NCBI RefSeq assembly: GCF_013359905.1
Contig: NZ_JABMCC010000121.1
Coordinates: 992,001-1,056,000, forward strand
DNA length: 64,000 nucleotides
Source of the DNA: Paenibacillus taichungensis
GTDB taxonomy: Bacteria; Bacillota; Bacilli; Paenibacillales; Paenibacillaceae
Direction: 5' to 3'
Part shown: positions 42,959-51,149 of the stretch, piece after piece
Layout of the letters: every line of letters starts with the position of its first letter
Position numbering within the stretch: position 1 is the first letter of the stretch
The notes under the pieces: model-generated
Told to the model about the DNA's origin: nothing
The model's database searches: none
Seen by the model: the letters and a program-made list of their open reading frames with translations, nothing else
Translations under genes and position numbers: made by a program

Positions 42959-44299
42959 TTGGATAAAAGGGCAGTTAAGGCATGGATTATGTATGATTGG
43001 GCCAACTCGGCCTATGCGACGACGGTACTTGCTGCCGTTCTCCCCGTCTTCTACGCTTCCGTGGCTGCAGCTACACTCGATGCAGATACCGCAGCATCTT
43101 ATCTGGCATACACCCATTCCATCGGTATGTTATGTGTAGCGCTGTTAACCCCTTTGCTGGGGACATTAGCGGATTTATCGGGACGCAAAGGTGATTTTCT
43201 GCGTGTATTCTCAATTATTGGCATCGTCGCAACACTCGGTTTCAGTTTCATTGGGGAGGGAGACTGGCTGCTCGCTTCTGCACTGCTGGTCATTTCGACG
43301 ATCGGATTTGCAGGTGGAAATACATTCTATGATGCAATGCTACCTGATCTGGTGTCTGCCGATCGAAGAGATATGATCTCCTCCAAAGGCTATGCTTATG
43401 GTTATATTGGTGGAGGATTGTTGCTTGCGATCAATATGCTCATGATTCAGCAGCCAGGGTGGTTTGGGATGGCTAGCACACTTGAGGGAACAAGACTTGC
43501 TTTTATTTCCGTAGCGTTGTGGTGGTTGGTATTTTCCATTCCTTTATTCCGCCATGCCCCGCGTCGACCTGCTGCACCGGATATGCCCAAGTCATGGAAA
43601 GGGTATGCAGGAGTGGGTGTACGCAGACTCGGCCAAACTTTTCGCCAGATACGGCGTTTTCCGCAGCTGATGCGCATGCTGGTTGCTTTCTGGTTTTTCA
43701 ATGACGGCATTAACACGATTATCTTGATGGCAACGATCTATGGAACAAGCATTGGGATCGGAACAGCAGATCTGATGCTTGCTTTGTTACTGACCCAGTT
43801 TATCGGATTTCCTTGCACATTGTTGCTGGGGGCATGGGCACAGCGTTGGGGCGCAAAGCAGGTGTTGATGGTAAGCTTGTCTATTTACATATGCATCGTT
43901 ATCTTAGGGTATTTCATGACGTCAGCCATCCATTTTTATCTGCTCGCTGGGCTGGTTGGTGTAGTGCAGGGCGTAAGTCAATCGACAGCGCGTTCCTTGT
44001 TCAGTAATTTGATACCTGCTGGTAGAACTGGAGAGTATTTTGGATTTGTGAATATTACAGGAAAATTTTCTTCCATTTTTGGGCCGTTTGTATTTGGTTG
44101 GGTGGGCCAATTAACAGGGTCAACCCGTTGGGGGATTCTGTCTTTAATTTTCTTTTTCGCTGCGGGGATTGCAGTGCTGGTGACTGTGAAAGTGCAGCAG
44201 GGGATGTCGGATGCGATTCAGGCGGATCAGGAAGAAGGGCAGGGCTGGATGCATCTTTCCATTTCGGGAAAAAGCTCAGAGGAAAGATCGACTGGATAA
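42959..44299 (+). CDS. MFS transporter, UMF1/Vps22-like family
   Basis: This is a 12-helix transporter of about 446 residues. The family signature YDWANSAYATTVLAAVLPVF is at the N-terminus, followed by LLGTLADLSGRKG (MFS loop 2-3 motif), YAYGYIGGGLLL and YFGFVNITGKFSSIFGP. The family includes fungal Atg22-like vacuolar exporters and many bacterial permeases of unknown substrate. The TTG at 42959 is preferred because AAGGAAGG ends seven bases upstream; earlier in-frame codons precede the ribosome site. It stands alone. Confidence 0.88.
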   Translation: MDKRAVKAWIMYDWANSAYATTVLAAVLPVFYASVAAATLDADTAASYLAYTHSIGMLCVALLTPLLGTLADLSGRKGDFLRVFSIIGIVATLGFSFIGEGDWLLASALLVISTIGFAGGNTFYDAMLPDLVSADRRDMISSKGYAYGYIGGGLLLAINMLMIQQPGWFGMASTLEGTRLAFISVALWWLVFSIPLFRHAPRRPAAPDMPKSWKGYAGVGVRRLGQTFRQIRRFPQLMRMLVAFWFFNDGINTIILMATIYGTSIGIGTADLMLALLLTQFIGFPCTLLLGAWAQRWGAKQVLMVSLSIYICIVILGYFMTSAIHFYLLAGLVGVVQGVSQSTARSLFSNLIPAGRTGEYFGFVNITGKFSSIFGPFVFGWVGQLTGSTRWGILSLIFFFAAGIAVLVTVKVQQGMSDAIQADQEEGQGWMHLSISGKSSEERSTG

Positions 44300-44344
44300 G
44301 TGGTTATTAACGTTTTATAGCTAATGTTCATCATTAATAATAGT

Positions 44345-44389
44345 AGCTCCATGGGCATGTTTATTCGTAAACTGCTCTGGAGCTTTTTC
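44345..44389 (+). terminator. Terminator after the UMF1 transporter gene
   Basis: AGCTCCA (44345-44351) pairs with TGGAGCT (44378-44384) around a 26-base loop, followed by TTTTTC. Confidence 0.75.
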
Positions 44390-44504
44390 ATGTTCATGCA
44401 ATAGTTACAAATGATGAGGGTCATAGAATAAGTATAAGTGCTTAAACGACAGAAAACAGAATAGAGTGGATAGAAAGATATTATGAAAAGGTGAAAATAA
44501 AAGA

Positions 44505-44533
44505 TTGACATGATACATTTTGTATCATAGAGT
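44505..44533 (+). promoter_or_regulatory. Promoter of the lasso peptide operon
   Basis: Perfect TTGACA at 44505-44510, a 17-base spacer and TAGAGT at 44528-44533. The start of transcription should be near 44540, leaving a leader of about 140 bases. Confidence 0.7.
44510..44528. promoter_or_regulatory. Operator palindrome in the lasso promoter spacer
   Basis: ATGATACA-TTT-TGTATCAT is a perfect 8-3-8 inverted repeat filling the space between the -35 and -10 boxes. A repressor bound here would exclude RNA polymerase. No regulator gene lies in the cluster. Confidence 0.6.
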
Positions 44534-44591
44534 AAAAGCATGAATACATATCGTATCTAAAGATTGTCGAAAGTACATCATCCATTTTACC

Positions 44592-44609
44592 TATTCCCAT
44601 ATGGGAATA
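44592..44609. repeat. 18-bp perfect palindrome in the lasso leader
   Basis: TATTCCCATATGGGAATA is an uninterrupted perfect palindrome about 50 bases downstream of the predicted transcription start and 72 bases before the sulfotransferase start. Its function is unknown; a second operator is possible. Confidence 0.6.
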
Positions 44610-44680
44610 TTAGCGGATATTGATATAAAGAGCTATACCAACTGCATGCTTATTTTAATTTTACAGAGGAGAGGCTGCCA

Positions 44681-45949
44681 TTGGTAGATGTTCATGGTAA
44701 CGGACTTGTCTTACTACTATGTGTACCTCGCAGTGGAAGTTCGCTATCCACCGTGATGCTGCAAAATCACAGCCGTGTATTTGCCACACAGGAGATGTGG
44801 TTTCTGATGAATCTTGTAGATTTACAGAAGGCTGATTCCCGCCCCTATGGTGGAAGTGCCATTATCCGTCAGTTTTACAGCGCTATGGTTTCAGACGAAG
44901 GTTTTGAGAAGGCGTGCAGAAGCTTTGCTCTTGAAATCTATAACGGATTTCTGGAGGGGAGCGGGGCAGACTTCATCGTAGATAAATCTCCTCGTTACTA
45001 TTATATGCTGGAATGGCTTGATCGCCTGTTTCCACAGTCCAAGCGCATTCATCTCCAGCGTAACCCCCTTGCCATAGCTGCTTCCTACAAAAAGGTAAAC
45101 CGCCATACCGGAGAAGGATTCGAACTGATTCGCAGCTTGCAGAGTCCGAACCTTAATATGAAAGCAGTTGATCTCACATTGGGCATGCTCCGTTTAAATG
45201 ATTATTTTGCGGACAAACACACGAATGCCTATGAAGTTCAATATGAACAACTTGTCTCCAACCCTCGGGACGAAATGGAAAAGTTATGCGGTTTTCTTGG
45301 CATCGGATATGAAGAGGGAATAGAGCAATATGGACGCTTTGTGGACAGTACAAAGTCCAATATGTTCTATAGTATGGGTGTCGGTGATCCGTTTCTATCC
45401 TCGCATCAGGAAGCTCATAAAGATTCTGTTAACAACTGGAAAAAAATACTCGATCCACAGGAAGTTGAATTCTATTGCCGGGTGATAGGCACAGATCTAT
45501 TCCATCGGATGGGCTACAGTGAACAGCTCGAAGAAGCCGAGCAATGGACGGGTGTACGTTACGAAGCTGGCCCGGATGAGGAAGTCATCTCCAAGTTAAC
45601 GCATCAATTCTCAGAAGCAACGGGCAGCAGCTGGCAGCAAGGTTACCGGATGCAGCCTGTAGACCTAGCGAGCAACACTCCAGATGGAAACAAGGATAAT
45701 CAGGCAGCGAATGAACCCGATGCAATTGACCCGACACTGGCCGCACTGGCAACGATCAGGCAGTTGGAAGCCGCATTACGTGCAGCCGATAATCGGCTGG
45801 AGCGAGGGTACAATGAGCGGGAACGGTTGAAGGTACAGCTTGCGTCTGCTCACAGCAAGATTCAGCGTATCAAATCCTTGATTCCGTTTGGGAACCAGAT
45901 AAGCGCCTGGGCTTCACAGCGCAAGATACTCCGGGGAGGAAAGTCATGA
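44681..45949 (+). CDS. Sulfotransferase, first gene of the lasso operon
   Basis: The 422-residue PAPS-dependent sulfotransferase starts with the 5'-phosphosulfate loop VPRSGSSLSTVML at residues 15-27. It also has HLQRNPLAIAASYKK (3'-phosphate-binding region near 128), FIVDKSPRYYYMLEWLDRLFP and VQYEQLVSNP. Residues 330-405 form a charged, coiled-coil-like C-terminal extension (LEAALRAADNRLERGYNERE) absent from short family members. It starts with TTG six bases after GAGGAGAGG. Its stop overlaps the cyclase ATG by four bases (ATGA), so it is made with the lasso machinery. I infer that it sulfates the peptide, on Tyr, Ser or Thr of the core. Confidence 0.87.
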   Translation: MVDVHGNGLVLLLCVPRSGSSLSTVMLQNHSRVFATQEMWFLMNLVDLQKADSRPYGGSAIIRQFYSAMVSDEGFEKACRSFALEIYNGFLEGSGADFIVDKSPRYYYMLEWLDRLFPQSKRIHLQRNPLAIAASYKKVNRHTGEGFELIRSLQSPNLNMKAVDLTLGMLRLNDYFADKHTNAYEVQYEQLVSNPRDEMEKLCGFLGIGYEEGIEQYGRFVDSTKSNMFYSMGVGDPFLSSHQEAHKDSVNNWKKILDPQEVEFYCRVIGTDLFHRMGYSEQLEEAEQWTGVRYEAGPDEEVISKLTHQFSEATGSSWQQGYRMQPVDLASNTPDGNKDNQAANEPDAIDPTLAALATIRQLEAALRAADNRLERGYNERERLKVQLASAHSKIQRIKSLIPFGNQISAWASQRKILRGGKS

Positions 45950-47877
45950 GCGCTATAGCAGGAATTGTTCACACCGATGGTCAGCAAGCGTTATGGGAGG
46001 ACAGCTGGCGCTTATATGCCAGTCTGGGCCACGTTCCGGCGGATACAACGGGAGTATGGAAAGGCAATGAAGCTTTTCTAAGCTGCCACGCCCAGTGGAT
46101 TACGCCGGAGTCGGTCAACGAGCAATTGCCCTTATATGATGAAGTGAGTGGTCTGACTATCACGGCGGATGCCATTTTGGATAATCGGGAGCAGCTGGCA
46201 GATCAACTGTCCATATCGAGGGCGGAGTTAGCCGGATTGTCGGATAGTGAACTGATCTTGCGAGCTTATCAGCGGTGGGATGAACATATGGCAGAGAAAC
46301 TGCTTGGCGATTTCGCTTTCGCAATCTGGGATGATCGCAAGCGTAGACTCTTCGCTGCCAGAGATATTACGGGCATGAGATCCTTTTATTTTCGGCATGA
46401 TGGTGAGCGGTTTGCCTTCTGTACCTTAATGAATCCGCTGCTGCAATTGGAAGGTGTACATAAAGAACTGGACGAAATCTGGTTGTCCGAATTTCTTGCC
46501 ATTCCCGACATGCATGACTCAGCAGATATCCATTCGACCGTCTATCGGGGAGTGAGCCAGCTGCCCCCTGCCCATACGCTTAGCTTTAGGGATGGCAGGC
46601 TGGAACAGAAACAATATCATCGCTGGGACGAAGTGGAGCCTCTACGGCTCAAGTCCGACGGGGAATATGTAGAAGCATTCCGTGAGGTATTTGGTCAAGC
46701 TGTTGGATCGCGTTTGCGAACGCATCGACAGGTGGCTGCTGCTTTAAGCGGAGGACTGGATTCTGGGGCTGTGGTTGGATATGCATCAGGAACTCTGCGG
46801 AGTCAAGGGAAAACATTAAATGCCTACAGCTACGTTCCGGTGTCTGATTTTACGGATTACACATCGAAAACACTGTTAGCAGATGAACGCCCGTTTATCC
46901 AGTCTACGGTTAATCATGTCGGTAATATCAAGGAGAATTATCTTGATTTTGAGGGTAGAAGCCCACTTAGTGAAGTGGACACCTGGCTTGATATTATGGA
47001 AATGCCTTATAAATACTTTGAGAATTCATTCTGGATTCGGGGTTTTTATGAAAAAGCGAGCCAGCAGGATGCAGGCATTCTATTGACTGGAGCGCGGGGC
47101 AACTTCACGGTCTCCTGGGGCCCAGCACTAGATTATTACGCCAGTTTGCTAAAAAGCGGACGTTGGTTCCGGTGGCTCCGGGAAATGCAGCAGTACAGTG
47201 AACGTACCGGGATGAAGTTCTCACGAATTGCCAAAATTACGGGTCGTAAAGCGTATCCGGAATTGTTCAAATCCATGGCAAAGGGGGCTGCCCAAGCTGC
47301 GTCGGTGCAATTAATCCATCCGGAGTTTGCTAGACGAACAGGCGTATTGGAACGGCTCAAATCTATTATTGTTCTGCAAGGTGGTGCTCAGGCAGATGCG
47401 CTCAAAGTACGGGCAGAGAAGTTCAACAATCTGGCCATTGCGAACAAAAATGGTGCTGTCGCCACCAAATGCTCTCTACGTTATCGGGCGTGGGAGCGTG
47501 ATCCTACGAGTGACGCTAGAGTGATCCGTTTCTGTCTGTCAGTCCCGATTGAACAATATGTTAATCAAGGGACGGATCGTGCTTTGATTCGGCGGGCTAC
47601 ATCACCTGAGTTGCCTGACAAAGTTAGGTTAAACCAGCGAGTGCGTGGTGTTCAGCCCGCGGATTGGTTGCACCGCATGATTCCAAATTGGGGCGATTTT
47701 ACTGCCGAATTGCGTGCGTTATGTTCTGACAGCCGGGTCGCTGGCATATTGAACACAGAGCGAATCAAGTCCGCACTTGCTAATTTTCCAAACCCTCGGC
47801 CGGAGCTTGCTTCCCACCCCGACTTGCGGTTGATGATGCATAGCCTGATCGTGTATCGATTCATTCGAAAGTTCTGA
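45946..47877 (+). CDS. Lasso peptide cyclase (C protein, asparagine synthetase-like)
   Basis: The 643-residue protein has the asparagine synthetase B fold. Residues 1-200 are a glutamine-amidotransferase-like domain whose catalytic Cys2 is replaced (M-S-A), as usual in lasso cyclases. Residues 240-640 form the ATP-pyrophosphatase domain with the PP-loop SGGLDS at 268-273. It should adenylate the Asp9 side chain of the core and close the macrolactam with the Ala1 amine. It is coupled to the sulfotransferase by ATGA and ends 77 bases before the precursor gene. No intact ammonia-producing site is expected. Cytoplasmic or membrane-associated with B1, B2 and the precursor. Confidence 0.93.
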   Translation: MSAIAGIVHTDGQQALWEDSWRLYASLGHVPADTTGVWKGNEAFLSCHAQWITPESVNEQLPLYDEVSGLTITADAILDNREQLADQLSISRAELAGLSDSELILRAYQRWDEHMAEKLLGDFAFAIWDDRKRRLFAARDITGMRSFYFRHDGERFAFCTLMNPLLQLEGVHKELDEIWLSEFLAIPDMHDSADIHSTVYRGVSQLPPAHTLSFRDGRLEQKQYHRWDEVEPLRLKSDGEYVEAFREVFGQAVGSRLRTHRQVAAALSGGLDSGAVVGYASGTLRSQGKTLNAYSYVPVSDFTDYTSKTLLADERPFIQSTVNHVGNIKENYLDFEGRSPLSEVDTWLDIMEMPYKYFENSFWIRGFYEKASQQDAGILLTGARGNFTVSWGPALDYYASLLKSGRWFRWLREMQQYSERTGMKFSRIAKITGRKAYPELFKSMAKGAAQAASVQLIHPEFARRTGVLERLKSIIVLQGGAQADALKVRAEKFNNLAIANKNGAVATKCSLRYRAWERDPTSDARVIRFCLSVPIEQYVNQGTDRALIRRATSPELPDKVRLNQRVRGVQPADWLHRMIPNWGDFTAELRALCSDSRVAGILNTERIKSALANFPNPRPELASHPDLRLMMHSLIVYRFIRKF

Positions 47878-47954
47878 TGTAGCTAATGGATGTAGCGATA
47901 TGAACTAGGCTACAGGTTCATTGATCAGTTGACACATGAGAGGAGGTGAACACG

Positions 47955-48092
47955 ATGCAAATGGAAAAAAAGGAATGGCAAGCACCAGCACTGGAAGTAT
48001 TGGAAGTGAACCAAACGATGGCAGGAGTAGGTTACAGACAGATCGACTGGATCACTGTCCACGATGCTGATCTCTACGATCCAACTTCCTAA
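47955..48092 (+). CDS. Lasso peptide precursor (A peptide), paeninodin-type
   Basis: This 45-residue precursor is preceded by a near-perfect ribosome site AGGAGGTGA five bases before ATG. The 22-residue leader carries the lasso motif W-x2-P-x-L-x2-L-x5-T-x (W8, P11, L13, L16, T21), where Thr is at position -2 to the cleavage site. The predicted core has 23 residues: ring AGVGYRQID (Ala1 to Asp9) and tail WITVHDADLYDPTS. Ala1, Gly2, Gly4, Asp9, the length and the C-terminal Ser agree with paeninodin as I recall it. The tail differs and has Trp10, His14, Tyr19 and Pro21. Ser23 would be the kinase target; Tyr5, Tyr19, Thr12 or Thr22 are candidate sulfation sites. Confidence 0.93.
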   Translation: MQMEKKEWQAPALEVLEVNQTMAGVGYRQIDWITVHDADLYDPTS

Positions 48093-48126
48093 GTTGTTTA
48101 GTTTTAACATGTGCCATCATACTTAG

Positions 48127-48169
48127 AAGGGCGGAAAGGACAATATTCCAACTTTTCGCCTCCGCCCTT
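48127..48169 (+). promoter_or_regulatory. Possible antiterminator hairpin after the precursor gene
   Basis: AAGGGCGGA (48127-48135) pairs perfectly with TCCGCCCTT (48161-48169). The right arm shares bases 48164-48169 with the left arm of the terminator that follows, so both cannot form together. Confidence 0.55.
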
Positions 48170-48201
48170 ATATTGAGCAATGCGAATATAAGGGCTTTTT
48201 T
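48164..48201 (+). terminator. Attenuator-type terminator between precursor and kinase
   Basis: GCCCTTATATT (48164-48174) pairs perfectly with AATATAAGGGC (48185-48195), followed by TTTTTT. It would make the precursor transcript more abundant than that of the downstream enzymes. Confidence 0.88.
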
Positions 48202-48236
48202 ACTTACAAGCAGAATTGCGAAGGAGGAGTCATTCA

Positions 48237-49184
48237 TTGTTGCCTGTGCAGTATGAAGCGTATGGCTTGCGTTGGTTGAGCCAATTCCCAATGCCTGAAC
48301 TCCAAATCGTACAGAGCGGTACAGATTCTCTAACTGCCCATACGGATGTACACATTGAAATAGCTGATTTGGCGGCACAGTGGGAAGCGTGGGATGTGGG
48401 GAGCGATAACTTTGTATCCCGAAATGGCAGTCTTTTTTTTCGGATCGAGGATACGGGACTGTTTCTTATGGAACAAGGACGCCGCATCGTGGTATCCCCT
48501 CAAACGGGAGCTGATGACAAAAAGGTTAGGTTATTTGTGCTGGGCACATGTATGGCCGTCATTATGATGCAGCGCGGCATTCTTCCGCTGCACGGAAGTT
48601 CGGTGGTCATTGATGGTTGGGCTTATGCATTTGTTGGACACTCGGGTGCAGGCAAATCCACTTTATCAGCTGCACTTGCCTCACGCGGCTTTCCGCTCTT
48701 AACGGATGATGTCGTGGCACTGACATGGGATGCAGGAGGAAGAGCAATCGTATCACCGGGTTATCCGCAGCAAAAGTTATGGCAGCCTAGTCTAGACGGA
48801 TTCGGCATGAAGGAACAGGATTACGCAACGGTTCATGCTGAAATTACGAAATACGCGATACCGGTTCAGCACTATTTTTATGATAGACCTGTTCCGCTTG
48901 CCGCTGTTTTTGAACTTGATCCGAAGCCGGAAGAGATGCTTAAACCCGTACAAATGAAGGAGGTTGCCGGATTGGAACGCCTTCACATGTTGTGCTCTCA
49001 TACATTTCGTAGTGGACTTGTTTCCAGACAGGGTCTGGCACAATGGCTGTTCGAGACGGTCTCACGGCTGTCTGCCGGTATTGAAGTTTTTAGAATCACG
49101 AGGTCAGGCTCTGATTTTACGGCATTTGAGATGGCTGACCGAATTACAGAATATGCGCGCAAAGGAGTGTATACGGGACAATGA
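48237..49184 (+). CDS. HPr kinase-like kinase of the lasso cluster
   Basis: This protein of about 315 residues resembles HPr kinase/phosphorylase. It has a P-loop GHSGAGKST at about 133-141 and a following acidic LLTDDVVAL motif, preceded by LPLHGSSVVIDGWAYAFVG. In the paeninodin family this kinase phosphorylates the C-terminal Ser of the precursor before cyclisation, and the core here also ends in Ser. The start is TTG (48237 or 48240) after AAGGAGGAG. Its stop overlaps the B1 start (ATGA). It is separated from the precursor by the attenuator. Confidence 0.9.
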   Translation: MLPVQYEAYGLRWLSQFPMPELQIVQSGTDSLTAHTDVHIEIADLAAQWEAWDVGSDNFVSRNGSLFFRIEDTGLFLMEQGRRIVVSPQTGADDKKVRLFVLGTCMAVIMMQRGILPLHGSSVVIDGWAYAFVGHSGAGKSTLSAALASRGFPLLTDDVVALTWDAGGRAIVSPGYPQQKLWQPSLDGFGMKEQDYATVHAEITKYAIPVQHYFYDRPVPLAAVFELDPKPEEMLKPVQMKEVAGLERLHMLCSHTFRSGLVSRQGLAQWLFETVSRLSAGIEVFRITRSGSDFTAFEMADRITEYARKGVYTGQ

Positions 49185-49480
49185 CAGCAACGAAGCCAAT
49201 GAATGGGGAAGACCGTGTGTTGCGTAAGGAAGGCAATCTTGTCAGTGACATGGGCGGGGAAAAAGTCATGATGAGCATCCATAACGGCAAGTACTATAAT
49301 CTGGGCAGCACAGGTGGACGAATCTGGGATCTAATCAGCCAAGAACGAACATTGACTGAATTGGTTGAAGTGTTAGCTTCAGAATATGAGATTGAAACAG
49401 ACATATGCCGTGAGCAGGTTGTACAATTTCTAGAGCATTTGACGCATGAAGGATTAATTGACGTTACCCGCGGAGAGTAG
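49181..49480 (+). CDS. Lasso B1 protein (PqqD-like leader-recognition domain)
   Basis: The 99-residue protein has the PqqD/RRE fold: strands around RKEGNLVSDMGGEKVMMSIH and YYNLGSTGGRIWDLI, then helices TLTELVEVLASEYEIETD and VVQFLEHLTHEGLIDV. In lasso systems B1 binds the leader (Trp and Leu positions) and hands the precursor to B2 and the cyclase. The four-base ATGA overlap with the kinase and the three-base gap to B2 show tight coupling. Confidence 0.92.
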   Translation: MTATKPMNGEDRVLRKEGNLVSDMGGEKVMMSIHNGKYYNLGSTGGRIWDLISQERTLTELVEVLASEYEIETDICREQVVQFLEHLTHEGLIDVTRGE

Positions 49481-49483
49481 ACC

Positions 49484-49966
49484 ATGTTGCGAAAAATAAA
49501 AGCATATCGTTCATTGCCGCGTGAAATTCGTGGATTGGTATGGGAAGCTTATGTCCACCTTGGATGGGCACGAATACTAAAGGCGATGCCTTTTGCCAAG
49601 ATTGCTCCTGGTCTCGGTACACCCATGTACGAAACGCCGATGACGGGACTCAATCGAAGTGATGTGACGACAATACGAAATATTTCTAAAGCTATACTCA
49701 TTGCTAGCAGGTATACATTATGGGAGAGTCGTTGCCTTGTCATGGCAATCGCAGCTATGAAGATGCTGGAACGCCGCAAAGTAGAGACTACTCTATATAT
49801 GGGTACTGCGCGTAATAAACAAGGCCAAATGATGGCTCATGCATGGCTGCGAAGTGGGAAATTGATTGTGACTGGAGCAGATACAATGGACCAATATACG
49901 GTTGTCGGCGTGTTTGGCAAACGGTGTCCTGAGAAGGGAGCTGGGGAGATTGTCTACGATACATGA
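49484..49966 (+). CDS. Lasso B2 protein (leader peptidase, transglutaminase-like)
   Basis: The 160-residue cysteine protease cleaves the leader after Thr-Met. The catalytic triad of the lasso B2 family is visible: Cys84 in WESRCLVMAIAAM, His119 in MMAHAWLRSGK and an Asp in VTGADTMDQYTVVGVFG. It works with B1, as the split B1/B2 arrangement is standard in Bacillales and Actinobacteria. The gene start is ATG 49484 at three bases from the B1 stop; the upstream purine stretch CGCGGAGAG serves as ribosome site. The 3' end overlaps the nucleotidyltransferase start by 17 bases. Confidence 0.92.
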   Translation: MLRKIKAYRSLPREIRGLVWEAYVHLGWARILKAMPFAKIAPGLGTPMYETPMTGLNRSDVTTIRNISKAILIASRYTLWESRCLVMAIAAMKMLERRKVETTLYMGTARNKQGQMMAHAWLRSGKLIVTGADTMDQYTVVGVFGKRCPEKGAGEIVYDT

Positions 49967-51146
49967 GTGGGAACAATATACAGCGGGTTTTCCGCAGGAG
50001 CTTAAGCTGATTTTGAGCATGATTAAAGGCGATCTAACAGCAATAACCCCTGAGGACGCCCAAATACGGATGAAGGACATAGACTGGCAGCTCTTTTTGC
50101 AGCTCGCCCATCATCATCGACTGTACTCTGTTCTATATCTGAAAATAAAAGAGTTGTATTCAGCGGTTATTCCCGCTTTTGTAGTGGAGAAACTGAGGCA
50201 GCAATATACAACTAATACGTTCCGTATGTTACATCTGACAGCCGAGATGGAGCAGGTATGTGGTGCTTTTCGTGAACGAGGCATACGGAATATTACGCTC
50301 AAAGGGCCTGCGCTGGCACATGATCTATACGGAGATATTTCTTTGCGGACCTCTAAAGATCTGGACATTCTCATTCCCTTTGATGATGTGGAGTTTGCGG
50401 AAGAGATTCTTGAATCGCTTGGTTATGAATCGAAGGAAGGCAAGAGAACACCGACTGTTTCCAGCTGGAAATGGCGGGAGCATCATATCTGTTACAAACA
50501 CCCGGTCAAAAGAACCCAAGTGGAGATCCATTGGCGGCTTAACCCGGACTCCGGAAGAGAAACTGATTTTGAATTATTGTGGAAACGCAGCCGATTCAGC
50601 ACCTATACCCAGACGCCTGTCCGTATGCTGGAAAGGGAGGATCTGTGGGCATATTTGGTGACGCACGGCGCAAGACACGGGTGGTTCAGACTGCGCTGGT
50701 TACTGGATATCGACCAGATGATTCGCAATATGCCACTGGATGTCAAAAAAGTGGAGCGACGCCTGAAAGCAGAAGGCAGATTATCTATAGGATCACAAGC
50801 TCTTCATCTGGCTTCGGTATTACTGGACACCCCGTTGGATGCTAATTATGTAGCTTTGTTGTCTTCTCACGAACGTGTGGGAGAGAAATTAGCCAGACGC
50901 GGCGTAGTGTTCATGAATGAGATGATTGAGAGCCCGGCAGATGTAAAAAGTTATCGTTCCTATCTGTTCGCACTGCGAAGCACAAGGCAGAAGCTGTTTT
51001 TCTTCATCGAACGTTTGTATCCGAGTACCTGGGATGTAGACCAACTACCACTTCCGCGTTCACTGCATTTTTTGTATTTTCCGTTACGTCCGTTTCTCTG
51101 GTTCTGGCGGCGAATCAAAAGGAACACGATGACGGAGAGGGGATAA
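49950..51146 (+). CDS. Lasso-cluster nucleotidyltransferase (NTP_transf_5 type)
   Basis: The protein has about 398 residues. The centre has the nucleotidyltransferase signature: LKGPALAHDLYGDISLRTSK, then DLDILIPFDDV with paired aspartates, and QVEIHWRL. The C-terminal half is helical with Arg/Trp-rich segments. Members of this family occur in many Firmicute lasso clusters and are thought to modify the peptide or its phosphate; the reaction is not settled. TTG 49950 is preferred since AAGGGAG is nine bases upstream. It overlaps B2 by 17 bases and ends four bases before the ABC transporter start. Confidence 0.85.
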   Translation: MSTIHEWEQYTAGFPQELKLILSMIKGDLTAITPEDAQIRMKDIDWQLFLQLAHHHRLYSVLYLKIKELYSAVIPAFVVEKLRQQYTTNTFRMLHLTAEMEQVCGAFRERGIRNITLKGPALAHDLYGDISLRTSKDLDILIPFDDVEFAEEILESLGYESKEGKRTPTVSSWKWREHHICYKHPVKRTQVEIHWRLNPDSGRETDFELLWKRSRFSTYTQTPVRMLEREDLWAYLVTHGARHGWFRLRWLLDIDQMIRNMPLDVKKVERRLKAEGRLSIGSQALHLASVLLDTPLDANYVALLSSHERVGEKLARRGVVFMNEMIESPADVKSYRSYLFALRSTRQKLFFFIERLYPSTWDVDQLPLPRSLHFLYFPLRPFLWFWRRIKRNTMTERG

Positions 51147-51149
51147 CGT

